Of a stretch of DNA of 6,011 nucleotides, positions 1 through 5,118 are shown one piece after another. Every line of letters starts with the position of its first letter. The first letter of the stretch is position 1. A program made the position numbers and the translations under genes. The notes beneath the pieces are model-generated. The model was not told the DNA's origin, made no database searches, and saw nothing but the letters and a program-made list of their open reading frames with translations. This DNA comes from an uncultured Clostridia bacterium (GTDB lineage Bacteria > Bacillota > Clostridia > Christensenellales > Borkfalkiaceae): contig CAJGCK010000059.1 of assembly GCA_904501795.1 (NCBI GenBank), forward strand, positions 1 through 6,011, read 5' to 3'.

Positions 1-4
1 ATAT

Positions 5-144
5 TTACCCATAGGGTAAGTTATGGCAAATATAATATAACTTTGACCACAGGTCAAAATATAACGCAAGATACTTGCATATCACTTTTAGCCACAAGGC
101 TAAAAATAAAACGACTAAAGTCGTTGGCGTTCGCTACGCTCGGC
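5..144. repeat. Tandem array of short diverse hairpins with conserved 7-base linkers
   Basis: Consecutive perfect inverted repeats with tiny loops: TTACCC/ATA/GGGTAA (5-19), TTTGACC/ACA/GGTCAAA (42-58), GCAAG/ATA/CTTGC (66-78), TTTTAGCC/ACAA/GGCTAAAA (86-105) and AACGACT/AA/AGTCGTT (110-125). Each hairpin from the second on is preceded by a near-identical linker: ATATAAC at 35-41 and 59-65, ATATCAC at 79-85, ATAAAAC at 106-112 (its last bases can also pair into the fifth stem). The linkers are conserved while stem sequences differ completely yet stay self-complementary. Linker starts are 24, 20 and 27 bases apart. The array ends in a GC-rich imperfect palindrome (126-144). It probably continues left of the window, because the first hairpin starts within four bases of the edge. 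It is not a CRISPR: units are too short and there is no repeated unit with unique non-palindromic spacers. Function unknown. Confidence 0.75.
126..144. repeat. GC-rich imperfect palindrome closing the hairpin array
   Basis: GGCGTTCGCTACGCTCGGC stands out as GC-rich in an AT-rich stretch and contains the short inverted pair GCGT/ACGC. It abuts the fifth hairpin directly. I recall similar GCGTTCGCTACGC cores as dispersed intergenic repeats in various bacteria, but cannot verify that here. No coding potential is seen. Confidence 0.4.
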
Positions 145-162
145 TAAACTTATTAAAACTTA

Positions 163-180
163 ATCTTTTGTGGTAAAGAT
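163..180. repeat. 6-bp perfect hairpin
   Basis: ATCTTT (163-168) and AAAGAT (175-180) pair perfectly around the loop TGTGGT. It lies between the 5-144 array and the larger 183-221 hairpin, so nearly the whole of 1-254 is built of stem-loops. The loop differs in size from the three-base loops of the array, so it may not belong to the same family. Confidence 0.4.
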
Positions 181-182
181 AA

Positions 183-221
183 AGCCCACCATATTTCGCT
201 TTTTGCGAAGTATAGTGGGCT
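183..221. repeat. Hairpin family copy A (17-5-17 geometry)
   Basis: The arms are 183-199 and 205-221 around a five-T loop. They begin AGCCCAC and end GTGGGCT, with one G-T and one C-A mismatch inside. Read on the minus strand this matches the hairpins at 4254-4292 and 4889-4927 in length, loop size and core (CTATACTTCGC ... GCGAAATAT). Its GCCC/GGGC stem end replaces the GCGC/GCGC of the others on both arms, so pairing is kept. It lies 88 bases beyond the ABC transporter stop codon and could end that transcript, but no strong T-run follows it on the minus strand; on the plus strand ACACTTTTATTTT follows. Confidence 0.6.
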
Positions 222-243
222 ACACTTTTATTTTAAATTAATA

Positions 244-254
244 TCCCTACGGGA
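244..254. repeat. Small hairpin downstream of the ABC gene
   Basis: TCCC (244-247) and GGGA (251-254) pair around TAC, the same three-base-loop style as the array at 5-125. On the minus strand it lies 55 bases after the ABC transporter stop and is followed by TATTAATTT. It might act as a weak terminator; the stem is only four pairs, so this is uncertain. Apart from these hairpins I see nothing coding in 1-308. Confidence 0.3.
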
Positions 255-308
255 CACGCCCTTTGTCGATGGATTTTTTTATTTGTTTAACCGTTTACCC
301 TTCGATTA

Positions 309-3140
309 CTATCTTCTTATCAAATCAACTGGTTTTTCTTTTGAAATCTTTATAATAGGAAGCCAAGAAGACAACAGTGAAGTTACTAAACTCAATAGCG
401 CTATTATCACGCCTTGGCGAACACCGAATAGAGCAAAAGGAATATTTATACTCATAACCGTTGCAATATAAGCGTTAACTAGCACGCATCCAACCACGGT
501 TAAACCTATTGCAAGTATAGCGTTTATTATGCCGATAATAAAACTTTCGCTTAAAAACATTAGCAACACGTCCTTTCCGCGTGCACCAAGCCCACGTAAA
601 ACGCCTATGTTTTGCCGTTTGTTAGCAATACTCGTTGAGATATAATTAAATATCATAAACACCGAAATACACGCAAGCACAATTGCGACGTATAAAAACA
701 GGTTCGCGCCTTGACGTATGATAGGCTCGTTATAACGGATAGTGTTTAACGCGGAATTTCTATACCAACCAAGCGTTAGACCGCTAGTTGAAGCCATCAC
801 CGTAGCAAGCGCTCTCAATCCCGTGGGGTTGCCGTTAGTGTCCACAATCAGCCTTGAAAAATTGCCTTGTTCTGCGAAAATATCGTATTCTTTCATACAG
901 TTTTCGTTCATCATAAGCCGTACGTTATTAGTTGAAATAGTCCTATCCACGTCTACGTTAACGTATACTCCCACGACCTTTACTTGCTTTGTAATCTTTT
1001 TGAGAGTATGGTCACTCGTTTTCGTAAGAGAAAAAGTTTTTTCGTTTTCGTTCAACTTCAATAGCGCAACTATATCTTCTAAAGCCGAAATTTTACTGTC
1101 TATTGATAGCGTCTTAGAAGATAAAACGTTTATGCTGTTGTCGAACGCCATTTTATCTACGCTTGATAACCCTAAATACTCTTTATCGAACAACGTTTTT
1201 ATGTTTCCGACATGAATAAGCACTTGGTCATCGGCTATCGCAACGTTTTCATTAGCATTATCGCCGTTAAACAGCAACACTTGTTGGTTAGTGCGACCTT
1301 CTGCAGAATAAACGTATTCGTAACACTGTCTTTCTTTGTTTTGAGTGGTAGACATCTCCCACTCTGCGTCGCCACCGTAGAAAACGGAAGAAACGGTGCA
1401 TGTATTATTAGTTTCTTTTAACAATCCGTAAGGTGCAAATATGCACTTATGCGCACCCGAGCCTATAAACGTTTTAAACTCTTCGTTTAGGTCTTTTAAA
1501 TCGGGTGGAACGGAAGAAATATCTTTTAGTTTGTTAAACTTTTCGTCTATGTCCCCACAATCTATTATGCCTACGATAGTCCGCTTTTGCTTGTCTACGG
1601 TTATTTGCGTGTCTAGTAAGTCTTCTTCTTTTTTAATTTCTTTGTCGCAAAACTTTTCACCGTTTAGAACTCGCATAATCGATTGAGCGGTGTATCTAGA
1701 TATGGCGATATGTTTCATACTGTCTTCACTTGGAACATCCTCGTCATAATAAAGCACAGGATAAACGCCTGCGTACAATTCGTAACCGAGCGAGCCTATC
1801 TTTTTGCCATCTATCTCTTCGGGCGAGAATTCTATATATCCGTTAAAATCGGTGGAATAATAATTCTTGCCAACGCTTAAAGGTTTATTTATCCATTCTA
1901 AAATACTCATAGACGTGCTTACGTTACCGCTAGAGTTGGCAAAAAAATCGTATACTCCTTTGGTCTTGAGCCTAGTAGACGAGGCAAACTCGTTTACGTA
2001 TTCACTTGAAAATTTTACGTCGTACTTATCGTCCGTAGGATAGTCCACTATATACTCGCCGTAAAGCGAAATAACCGACGACGTGTTTTTGAGTAGGTTG
2101 TTCACCACTTTTGCTGTGTTAAAGTGCGCAACCGTGTCGAATAAGCCGAAAACGGCAAGCGCAATTACTGATAACAGTATAGTGAAAACTAGGCGCACAG
2201 GTTTTACCTTTAACGAGTTTAGCCCAAGAAAAATTGCGCTTTTCAGTTTCATTTTGCTCTTAGTTAAAGTGACGTTTTTCTCGGCAACGGCAATCTTTTT
2301 GGACTCGGTTTTTTCGGCTTTTCTAAAAAATAAGTCGGTTATAACTTCAATTTTCTTTCTATCCTTTACGCTTTCCGCTACCCTTTTAAGCTCATTATCG
2401 GTCAACAAAGCGCCTTCTCTAATCATTAGAGCATTATCGCCGTCAGCGACGTTGCCGTCTATTTCACGGTGGAAAAAAGTAACGTCTTCACTAACCGTTC
2501 CGTCAACCATCGTTATTATTCTGTCGGCGTATAGATTAGCAAATTCTTGGTCGTGAGAAACTACTATAACTAGTTTTTCTTTGGAAAGTTCTTTCAATAT
2601 CCCCAACACTTGCGCACCCGTGTTACTGTCTAGCGCGCCCGTCGGCTCGTCCGCCATAATAATGCTTGGGTTTTTAACTAGGGCTCTTGCAATAGCCACC
2701 CTTTGCCGTTGCCCGCCCGAAAGTTCGCTAACCTTTCTATTCCGCTCGTCTTCTATCCCAACGCTTCTTAAAAGCGCAAGAATTTCTTCGCTAGAAAAAG
2801 ACCTGCCTTGAAGTTCGAGCGCCATTTCTATGTTCTTTTGAACACTATACTCGGAAAGCAAGTTATACTCTTGGAAAATAAAACCCACGAAAGTGTTTCT
2901 ATAATCATCGTAATCGGCTTGCGTAAAGTCCTTAAACGACTTGCCGTATAGTGAAATTTCACCGCTGTTACAACCGTCTAAACCGCCGATTATATTAAGC
3001 AAAGTAGTCTTTCCGCTACCGCTTTTACCCGAAATAAAAACCATGCCTTTTTCGGGCAAAGTTAAATCAACTTCGTTTAAGGCAACGACTTCGCCGGATT
3101 TGGTTTTATATACTTTTTTAATTCCACTAAGTTTAAGCAT
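309..3140 (-). CDS. MacB-like ABC transporter, fused ATPase and FtsX-type permease
   Basis: A 943-residue membrane protein that should couple ATP hydrolysis to export or to work on a substrate outside the membrane. The N-terminal LolD/MacB-type ATPase (about 1-215) has Walker A GKSGSGKTT (38-46), Q-loop Q90, signature LSGGQ (140-144), Walker B IIMADEP with E165 catalytic, D-loop GALD (168-171) and H-loop H196. All key residues are present. A charged linker (about 215-300) leads to one membrane segment (about 316-337), a long extracytoplasmic region (about 340-808), then three membrane segments (about 813-834, 857-885, 909-930). The motif RGLGARGKDV between segments 2 and 3 is typical of FtsX permeases. 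The outer region is about twice that of MacB, and no MacA or two-component partner is visible. The ATG is supported by AAAGGTGA six bases away. Substrate (peptide, antibiotic or lipid-linked) cannot be told from sequence. Confidence 0.93.
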   Translation of the reverse strand: MLKLSGIKKVYKTKSGEVVALNEVDLTLPEKGMVFISGKSGSGKTTLLNIIGGLDGCNSGEISLYGKSFKDFTQADYDDYRNTFVGFIFQEYNLLSEYSVQKNIEMALELQGRSFSSEEILALLRSVGIEDERNRKVSELSGGQRQRVAIARALVKNPSIIMADEPTGALDSNTGAQVLGILKELSKEKLVIVVSHDQEFANLYADRIITMVDGTVSEDVTFFHREIDGNVADGDNALMIREGALLTDNELKRVAESVKDRKKIEVITDLFFRKAEKTESKKIAVAEKNVTLTKSKMKLKSAIFLGLNSLKVKPVRLVFTILLSVIALAVFGLFDTVAHFNTAKVVNNLLKNTSSVISLYGEYIVDYPTDDKYDVKFSSEYVNEFASSTRLKTKGVYDFFANSSGNVSTSMSILEWINKPLSVGKNYYSTDFNGYIEFSPEEIDGKKIGSLGYELYAGVYPVLYYDEDVPSEDSMKHIAISRYTAQSIMRVLNGEKFCDKEIKKEEDLLDTQITVDKQKRTIVGIIDCGDIDEKFNKLKDISSVPPDLKDLNEEFKTFIGSGAHKCIFAPYGLLKETNNTCTVSSVFYGGDAEWEMSTTQNKERQCYEYVYSAEGRTNQQVLLFNGDNANENVAIADDQVLIHVGNIKTLFDKEYLGLSSVDKMAFDNSINVLSSKTLSIDSKISALEDIVALLKLNENEKTFSLTKTSDHTLKKITKQVKVVGVYVNVDVDRTISTNNVRLMMNENCMKEYDIFAEQGNFSRLIVDTNGNPTGLRALATVMASTSGLTLGWYRNSALNTIRYNEPIIRQGANLFLYVAIVLACISVFMIFNYISTSIANKRQNIGVLRGLGARGKDVLLMFLSESFIIGIINAILAIGLTVVGCVLVNAYIATVMSINIPFALFGVRQGVIIALLSLVTSLLSSWLPIIKISKEKPVDLIRR

Positions 3141-3167
3141 ACTTCACCTTTAAAACAATACTTAATT

Positions 3168-3197
3168 ATTCTAATAGCAAAGGATAATCATTGTCAA
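3168..3197 (-). promoter_or_regulatory. Sigma-A type promoter of the ABC transporter gene
   Basis: On the minus strand, TTGACA (3192-3197) is followed 18 bases later by TAGAAT (3168-3173). The predicted start of transcription is about 20 bases before the ABC start codon. The -35 box is a full consensus match. Confidence 0.65.
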
Positions 3198-3199
3198 GC

Positions 3200-3214
3200 G
3201 TAATTTTAAATTAC
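3200..3214. promoter_or_regulatory. 15-bp palindrome just upstream of the ABC promoter
   Basis: GTAATTT-T-AAATTAC is a perfect 7-bp inverted repeat around one base, two bases upstream of the -35 box of the ABC transporter promoter. The position suits an activator or repressor operator, or simply an AT-rich UP element. No matching regulator gene is in the window. Confidence 0.35.
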
Positions 3215-3235
3215 AAGTAAAAACACGCTAAAAAT

Positions 3236-3269
3236 AAAGAGATAAACCGTTAAATCGGTTTATCTCTTT
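3236..3269 (-). terminator. Rho-independent terminator of the isomerase gene
   Basis: A perfect 14-bp stem: AAAGAGATAAACCG (3236-3249) pairs with CGGTTTATCTCTTT (3256-3269) around TTAAAT. On the minus strand the stem follows the isomerase stop by eight bases and runs into TTTATTTTTAG. It separates the isomerase transcript from the ABC promoter. The plus-strand side also ends in TTTT, so it could work both ways. Confidence 0.85.
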
Positions 3270-3276
3270 TATCATT

Positions 3277-4131
3277 TTAGTTTTTTTCGTTTTTATAATA
3301 CTCAAATCTTTCGATTAAATAGTTGCCAACACTAGCCATATATTCTAGGGCGCTTGGCATAACTTGTTTTGGCAAGTCTTTAAGAAACTTAAATGTTTCT
3401 AAATTGAGTTCGCCTTCATAACCTATCTCGGCAAGCGCTTTCATCATCTCTTCCCAGTTGATTTTACCATAAAACGGAAGTGTGTGCATATCTAACGGCG
3501 GAACGGTATCTTGAACGTGCAAACAACCGTTTACTAGCCTTTTCCCTATCTTAATAACAGCTTCTGCCGGCTCTATATTTATTCGAAAAAAGTGCCCCGT
3601 GTCAACACAAATAGTAAAAATGGGGTCGTTCAACGTGTCGTAAATTTCGTTCATCATTTCGGGTGTAGAACATGCCGTTTTAGCACCGATATTCTCTATA
3701 GCGATTTTAACGTTATATTCTTTTGCGTACGGTGCTAGTTTTTTAAAAAACTCAACATTTAAATCAAACATTTTTTCCATATTCCCTTCAATCGTAGGGT
3801 CTAAATGAAAAAATGGATGAACGACAATCATTTTTGCGCCTAAATAGGAAGCGTTTTTGATTGCTTGAACTATTTTAACAAACGCTTCTTCAGTTTCTTC
3901 TTCATTATTAAAACTTGAAGGCCACGGCGCGTGCGCCATATGGATTGTTAAGCCCTTGTCTTCGGCATATTTTCTTAAATCTAAAAAATATTGTTTGTCG
4001 TTAATTAAACAAAAATCTCCAGCGTCAAAATTAAAGTCCACACCTGCAAATCCTGCTTTTGCAATTTTGTCAAACGTTTCTTTTATATCAAAATGCCCGT
4101 AAACAGTTAACGTATGTGTTGAAAGTATCAT
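3277..4131 (-). CDS. Sugar phosphate isomerase/epimerase family protein (AP endonuclease 2-type TIM barrel)
   Basis: A 284-residue cytosolic protein of the xylose-isomerase-like TIM-barrel superfamily, at the usual family length. Members isomerise or epimerise sugars or inositols, or act as endonuclease IV, with divalent metal at the barrel mouth. Strand-end residues fit the fold: MAHAPW (H67), VVHPF (H105), IAIENIG (E146), CVDTGH (D177, H180), LHVQD (H205, D208) and ELNLETF (E245). E146, D177, H205 or H180, and E245 are the likely metal ligands. GKINWEEMMKALAEIGYEG (222-240) is the typical pre-last-strand segment of sugar epimerases, which argues against a DNA-repair enzyme. The start ATG has AGGTGGG six bases upstream. 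It has its own promoter and terminator, so it is a single-gene unit. Substrate unknown: no sugar transporter or kinase lies next to it. Confidence 0.88.
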   Translation of the reverse strand: MILSTHTLTVYGHFDIKETFDKIAKAGFAGVDFNFDAGDFCLINDKQYFLDLRKYAEDKGLTIHMAHAPWPSSFNNEEETEEAFVKIVQAIKNASYLGAKMIVVHPFFHLDPTIEGNMEKMFDLNVEFFKKLAPYAKEYNVKIAIENIGAKTACSTPEMMNEIYDTLNDPIFTICVDTGHFFRINIEPAEAVIKIGKRLVNGCLHVQDTVPPLDMHTLPFYGKINWEEMMKALAEIGYEGELNLETFKFLKDLPKQVMPSALEYMASVGNYLIERFEYYKNEKN

Positions 4132-4154
4132 AACCCACCTATAGTTTTTCTTTA

Positions 4155-4182
4155 ATTATATCACTCGAAAAAAATCTGTCAA
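4155..4182 (-). promoter_or_regulatory. Strong promoter of the isomerase gene
   Basis: On the minus strand, TTGACA (4177-4182), a 16-base spacer and TATAAT (4155-4160). The -10 box is preceded by TGA, giving an extended -10 element. Both hexamers are perfect consensus, which suggests high basal expression. The start codon lies about 24 bases downstream of the -10 box. Confidence 0.75.
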
Positions 4183-4253
4183 TCCCTTAACGTTTTAATC
4201 AATAAAAAACATCTTATTCGCTCTTCAATTAGAGATTTTTGTCATATATAAAT

Positions 4254-4292
4254 AGCGCACTATACTTTACTAAAAGCGATATTTAGCGCGCT
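4254..4292. repeat. Hairpin family copy B (17-5-17 geometry), possible terminator of the small minus-strand gene
   Basis: Arms 4254-4270 and 4276-4292 flank the loop TAAAA. The outer eight or nine pairs (AGCGCACTA against TAGCGCGCT) are good with one G-T pair, while the inner part has decayed. It starts 18 bases past the stop of the 4311-4550 gene on the minus strand and is followed there by ATTTATAT. It resembles the 4889-4927 hairpin in the same orientation, so the two bracket the 4311-4847 gene pair as direct repeats. The 4139-4253 stretch between this and the isomerase holds only that gene's promoter and nothing else I recognise. Confidence 0.6.
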
Positions 4293-4310
4293 TTTTTCAA
4301 AAAATTAAGG

Positions 4311-4550
4311 CTATAAATTAGTTAACTCCTTTTCGTAAATAGCCCTTGTAAAGCCTAACAGATAAGCATATTTTGAATATTTGTTTATAAGTTTTTCATA
4401 GTTGTCTAGCATTTCTTTAAATTTATTATCGTTTTCATAAGGAATAAATTGCTTTATAACACTTACAATTTCGACGTTTCTTCTTATATTATGTTCAATT
4501 TCTTTATCTTCTGCACCTTTTCTAATTAATTCTTGGATTTTGTTTATCGT
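4311..4550 (-). CDS. Small helical protein with an apparent ACG start codon
   Basis: An open frame of 79 residues (M?INKIQELIRKGAEDKE...) ending in TAG. It has no ATG, GTG or TTG at its 5' end; the only internal ATG is at codon 47. It is still likely to be a gene: a consensus promoter (TTGACA-17-TATATT) and a strong ribosome site GAGGTGA (4554-4560) sit directly before it, and an in-frame TGA lies within that ribosome site. The ribosome core is six bases from ACG (4548-4550), the same spacing as for the ABC, isomerase and XRE genes here, so ACG looks like a mutated ATG. ATA at 4545-4547 is the alternative start. The protein is charged and predicted helical, with a C-terminal YAYLLGFTRAIYEKEL helix that recalls small Clostridial proteins ending in a YGFRLG-type helix (weak resemblance). 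Function unknown. Divergent from, and likely controlled by, the XRE gene. Confidence 0.65.
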   Translation of the reverse strand, partial: TINKIQELIRKGAEDKEIEHNIRRNVEIVSVIKQFIPYENDNKFKEMLDNYEKLINKYSKYAYLLGFTRAIYEKELTNL

Positions 4551-4553
4551 AAT

Positions 4554-4560
4554 TCACCTC
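4554..4560 (-). promoter_or_regulatory. Ribosome binding site of the ACG-start gene
   Basis: GAGGTGA pairs with seven consecutive bases of the 16S anti-Shine-Dalgarno tail. It decides the reading of the downstream gene: the best-spaced codons are ACG (six bases from GAGG) and then ATA (nine bases). The GTG inside it opens a frame that stops after 11 codons. The predicted transcription start falls at or next to its first base, so the leader is only about 10 bases. Confidence 0.6.
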
Positions 4561-4566
4561 AATAAA

Positions 4567-4595
4567 AATATAGTTCATATATTATGAACTGTCAA
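4567..4595 (-). promoter_or_regulatory. Consensus promoter of the small gene with an operator in its spacer
   Basis: On the minus strand, TTGACA (4590-4595), a 17-base spacer (4573-4589) and TATATT (4567-4572). The spacer is exactly the inverted repeat GTTCATA-n3-TATGAAC, so a bound repressor would sit between the -35 and -10 boxes. This is textbook geometry for blocking RNA polymerase. Confidence 0.75.
4572..4590. promoter_or_regulatory. Operator 1: perfect palindrome, likely XRE regulator site
   Basis: AGTTCATATATTATGAACT has perfect 8-bp arms around a three-base centre. It has a near-identical partner at 4611-4629, centres 39 bases apart. It overlaps the promoter of the divergent small gene. 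Binding by the neighbouring XRE protein is inferred from position and symmetry. Confidence 0.7.
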
Positions 4596-4610
4596 GTATT
4601 TGCTAAAAAT

Positions 4611-4629
4611 TGTTCATATAATATGAATT
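4611..4629. promoter_or_regulatory. Operator 2, overlapping the -10 box of the XRE gene
   Basis: TGTTCATATAATATGAATT carries the same palindrome as operator 1, with perfect TTCATA/TATGAA arms and one outer mismatch. Its centre contains TATAAT (4617-4622), the best -10 box for the XRE gene. No convincing -35 box lies 16-18 bases upstream, so this promoter should be weaker than its divergent partner. Autorepression is the likely outcome. Confidence 0.65.
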
Positions 4630-4643
4630 ATAAGGGGTGTTAA

Positions 4644-4847
4644 ATGAAAATATTTGGTGAAAGAGTTAAGCAAGAATTAAAGATGCGAAACAAAAAACAG
4701 GTTGACCTTGCAAAGCATTTATGCGTTCAAAAATCAACACTTTCAGAGTGGTTAAATGGTAATAACGAGCCTCCTATGAAAACAATCGTTGATATTGCGC
4801 TTTATTTAAGTGTTTCAGCAGATTATCTTTTAGGAATCGAAGATTAA
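4644..4847 (+). CDS. XRE-family HTH transcriptional regulator (DNA-binding domain only)
   Basis: A 67-residue Cro/CI-type repressor consisting of the five-helix DNA-binding domain alone. Helix 1 is about 4-16, helix 2 about 17-26 (KKQVDLAKHL, with the canonical Q and LA), recognition helix about 28-38 (VQKSTLSEWLN), and helices 4 and 5 cover 44-64. The C-terminal SADYLLGIED is the usual end of phage- and mobile-element-type XRE domains. There is no dimerisation, peptidase or ligand domain. The ATG is set by AAGGGGTG (4632-4639). Two matching palindromes in the 93-base spacer to the divergent gene suggest that it represses both itself and that gene. A hairpin at 4889-4927 probably ends its transcript. 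The arrangement resembles a small phage- or antitoxin-like switch, but no toxin family is recognised in the neighbour. Confidence 0.92.
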   Translation: MKIFGERVKQELKMRNKKQVDLAKHLCVQKSTLSEWLNGNNEPPMKTIVDIALYLSVSADYLLGIED

Positions 4848-4888
4848 TAAAAATCATACTAATAAATTCTAATTTTAAATAAAAATAT

Positions 4889-4930
4889 AGCGCGCTGTAC
4901 TTCGCTAAAAGCGAAATATAGTGCGCTTTT
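4889..4930 (+). terminator. Hairpin family copy C; likely terminator of the XRE gene
   Basis: Arms 4889-4905 and 4911-4927 (17 bases each) around TAAAA, followed by TTT. The stem has two G-U pairs and one C-A mismatch on the plus strand. It lies 41 bases after the XRE stop codon. Its sequence is shared with the hairpins at 4254-4292 (same orientation) and 183-221 (inverted), so it is also a dispersed repeat and not only a terminator. Confidence 0.6.
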
Positions 4931-4958
4931 AACTATGTAGTCTTTGCCCTTCCTTTTT

Positions 4959-4991
4959 GTCCGTCATTTAACGGACGAACCATAGGGGTTC
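4959..4991. repeat. Two adjacent short hairpins in the convergent intergenic region
   Basis: GTCCGT/ACGGAC pairs perfectly (4959-4976) around CATTTA, and immediately next GAACC/GGTTC pairs (4977-4991) around ATAGG. A competing pairing GGGT/ACCC lies at 4986-4997. The stretch 4931-5013 has no gene; on the minus strand it contains GGTTCGTCC, which superficially recalls a tRNA T-arm but no tRNA folds here. Its role is unknown. Confidence 0.4.
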
Positions 4992-5013
4992 TCACCCTTT
5001 TCCCCACATATCA

Positions 5014-5050
5014 AAAATATCCCGTGTAGAAAAACTACACGGGATATTTT
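5014..5050. terminator. Perfect 16-bp bidirectional terminator
   Basis: The arm 5014-5029 (AAAATATCCCGTGTAG) pairs perfectly with 5035-5050 around AAAAA. On the minus strand the GC-rich part is followed by ATATTTTTGAT, and on the plus strand by ATATTTTGC. It sits between the convergent XRE gene and the right-hand operon and should stop read-through from both sides. Its main client is the operon ending at 5112. Confidence 0.85.
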
Positions 5051-5058
5051 GCGTTAGT

Positions 5059-5118
5059 ACAACAAAATCTCTAAAATCGCCCTGTTTTTATAGGGTAGAA
5101 CAACAAAATGACTAAAAT
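5059..5118. repeat. Imperfect 19-bp direct repeat overlapping a stop codon
   Basis: ACAACAAAAT-n2-CTAAAAT occurs at 5059-5077 and again at 5100-5118, 41 bases apart and differing only at the two central bases. Between them is a CCCT/AGGG hairpin (about 5081-5095). The right copy supplies the TAG stop and last codon of the gene that ends at 5112. It could be a short duplication, a remnant of an insertion boundary, or a protein or RNA-level signal at the 3' end. Confidence 0.5.

Noticed and set aside
5..125. CRISPR array
   Set aside because: Units are only 20-27 bases, the invariant part is 7 bases, and what lies between linkers is palindromic, not unique spacer sequence; no cas gene is present.
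742..1215. 157-residue open frame on the plus strand
   Set aside because: It lies wholly antisense to the ABC transporter, has no ribosome site or recognisable motif, and is explained as a shadow of the minus-strand gene. The same holds for the other plus-strand frames between 283 and 3153.
4535..4557. Short frame starting at the GTG inside GAGGTGA
   Set aside because: It ends at TAG after 11 codons and its start lies within the ribosome site itself; the 79-residue frame explains the signals better.
4311..4847. Classical toxin-antitoxin pair
   Set aside because: The genes are divergent, the small protein matches no toxin family I recognise, and the XRE protein has no toxin-binding extension. 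The idea remains open but is not supported by sequence alone.
4931..5010. tRNA or integron attC-like site suggested by GGTTCGTCC and nested inverted repeats
   Set aside because: No acceptor stem, anticodon arm or CCA end can be folded, and no paired attC core sites were found. Only short unrelated hairpins remain.
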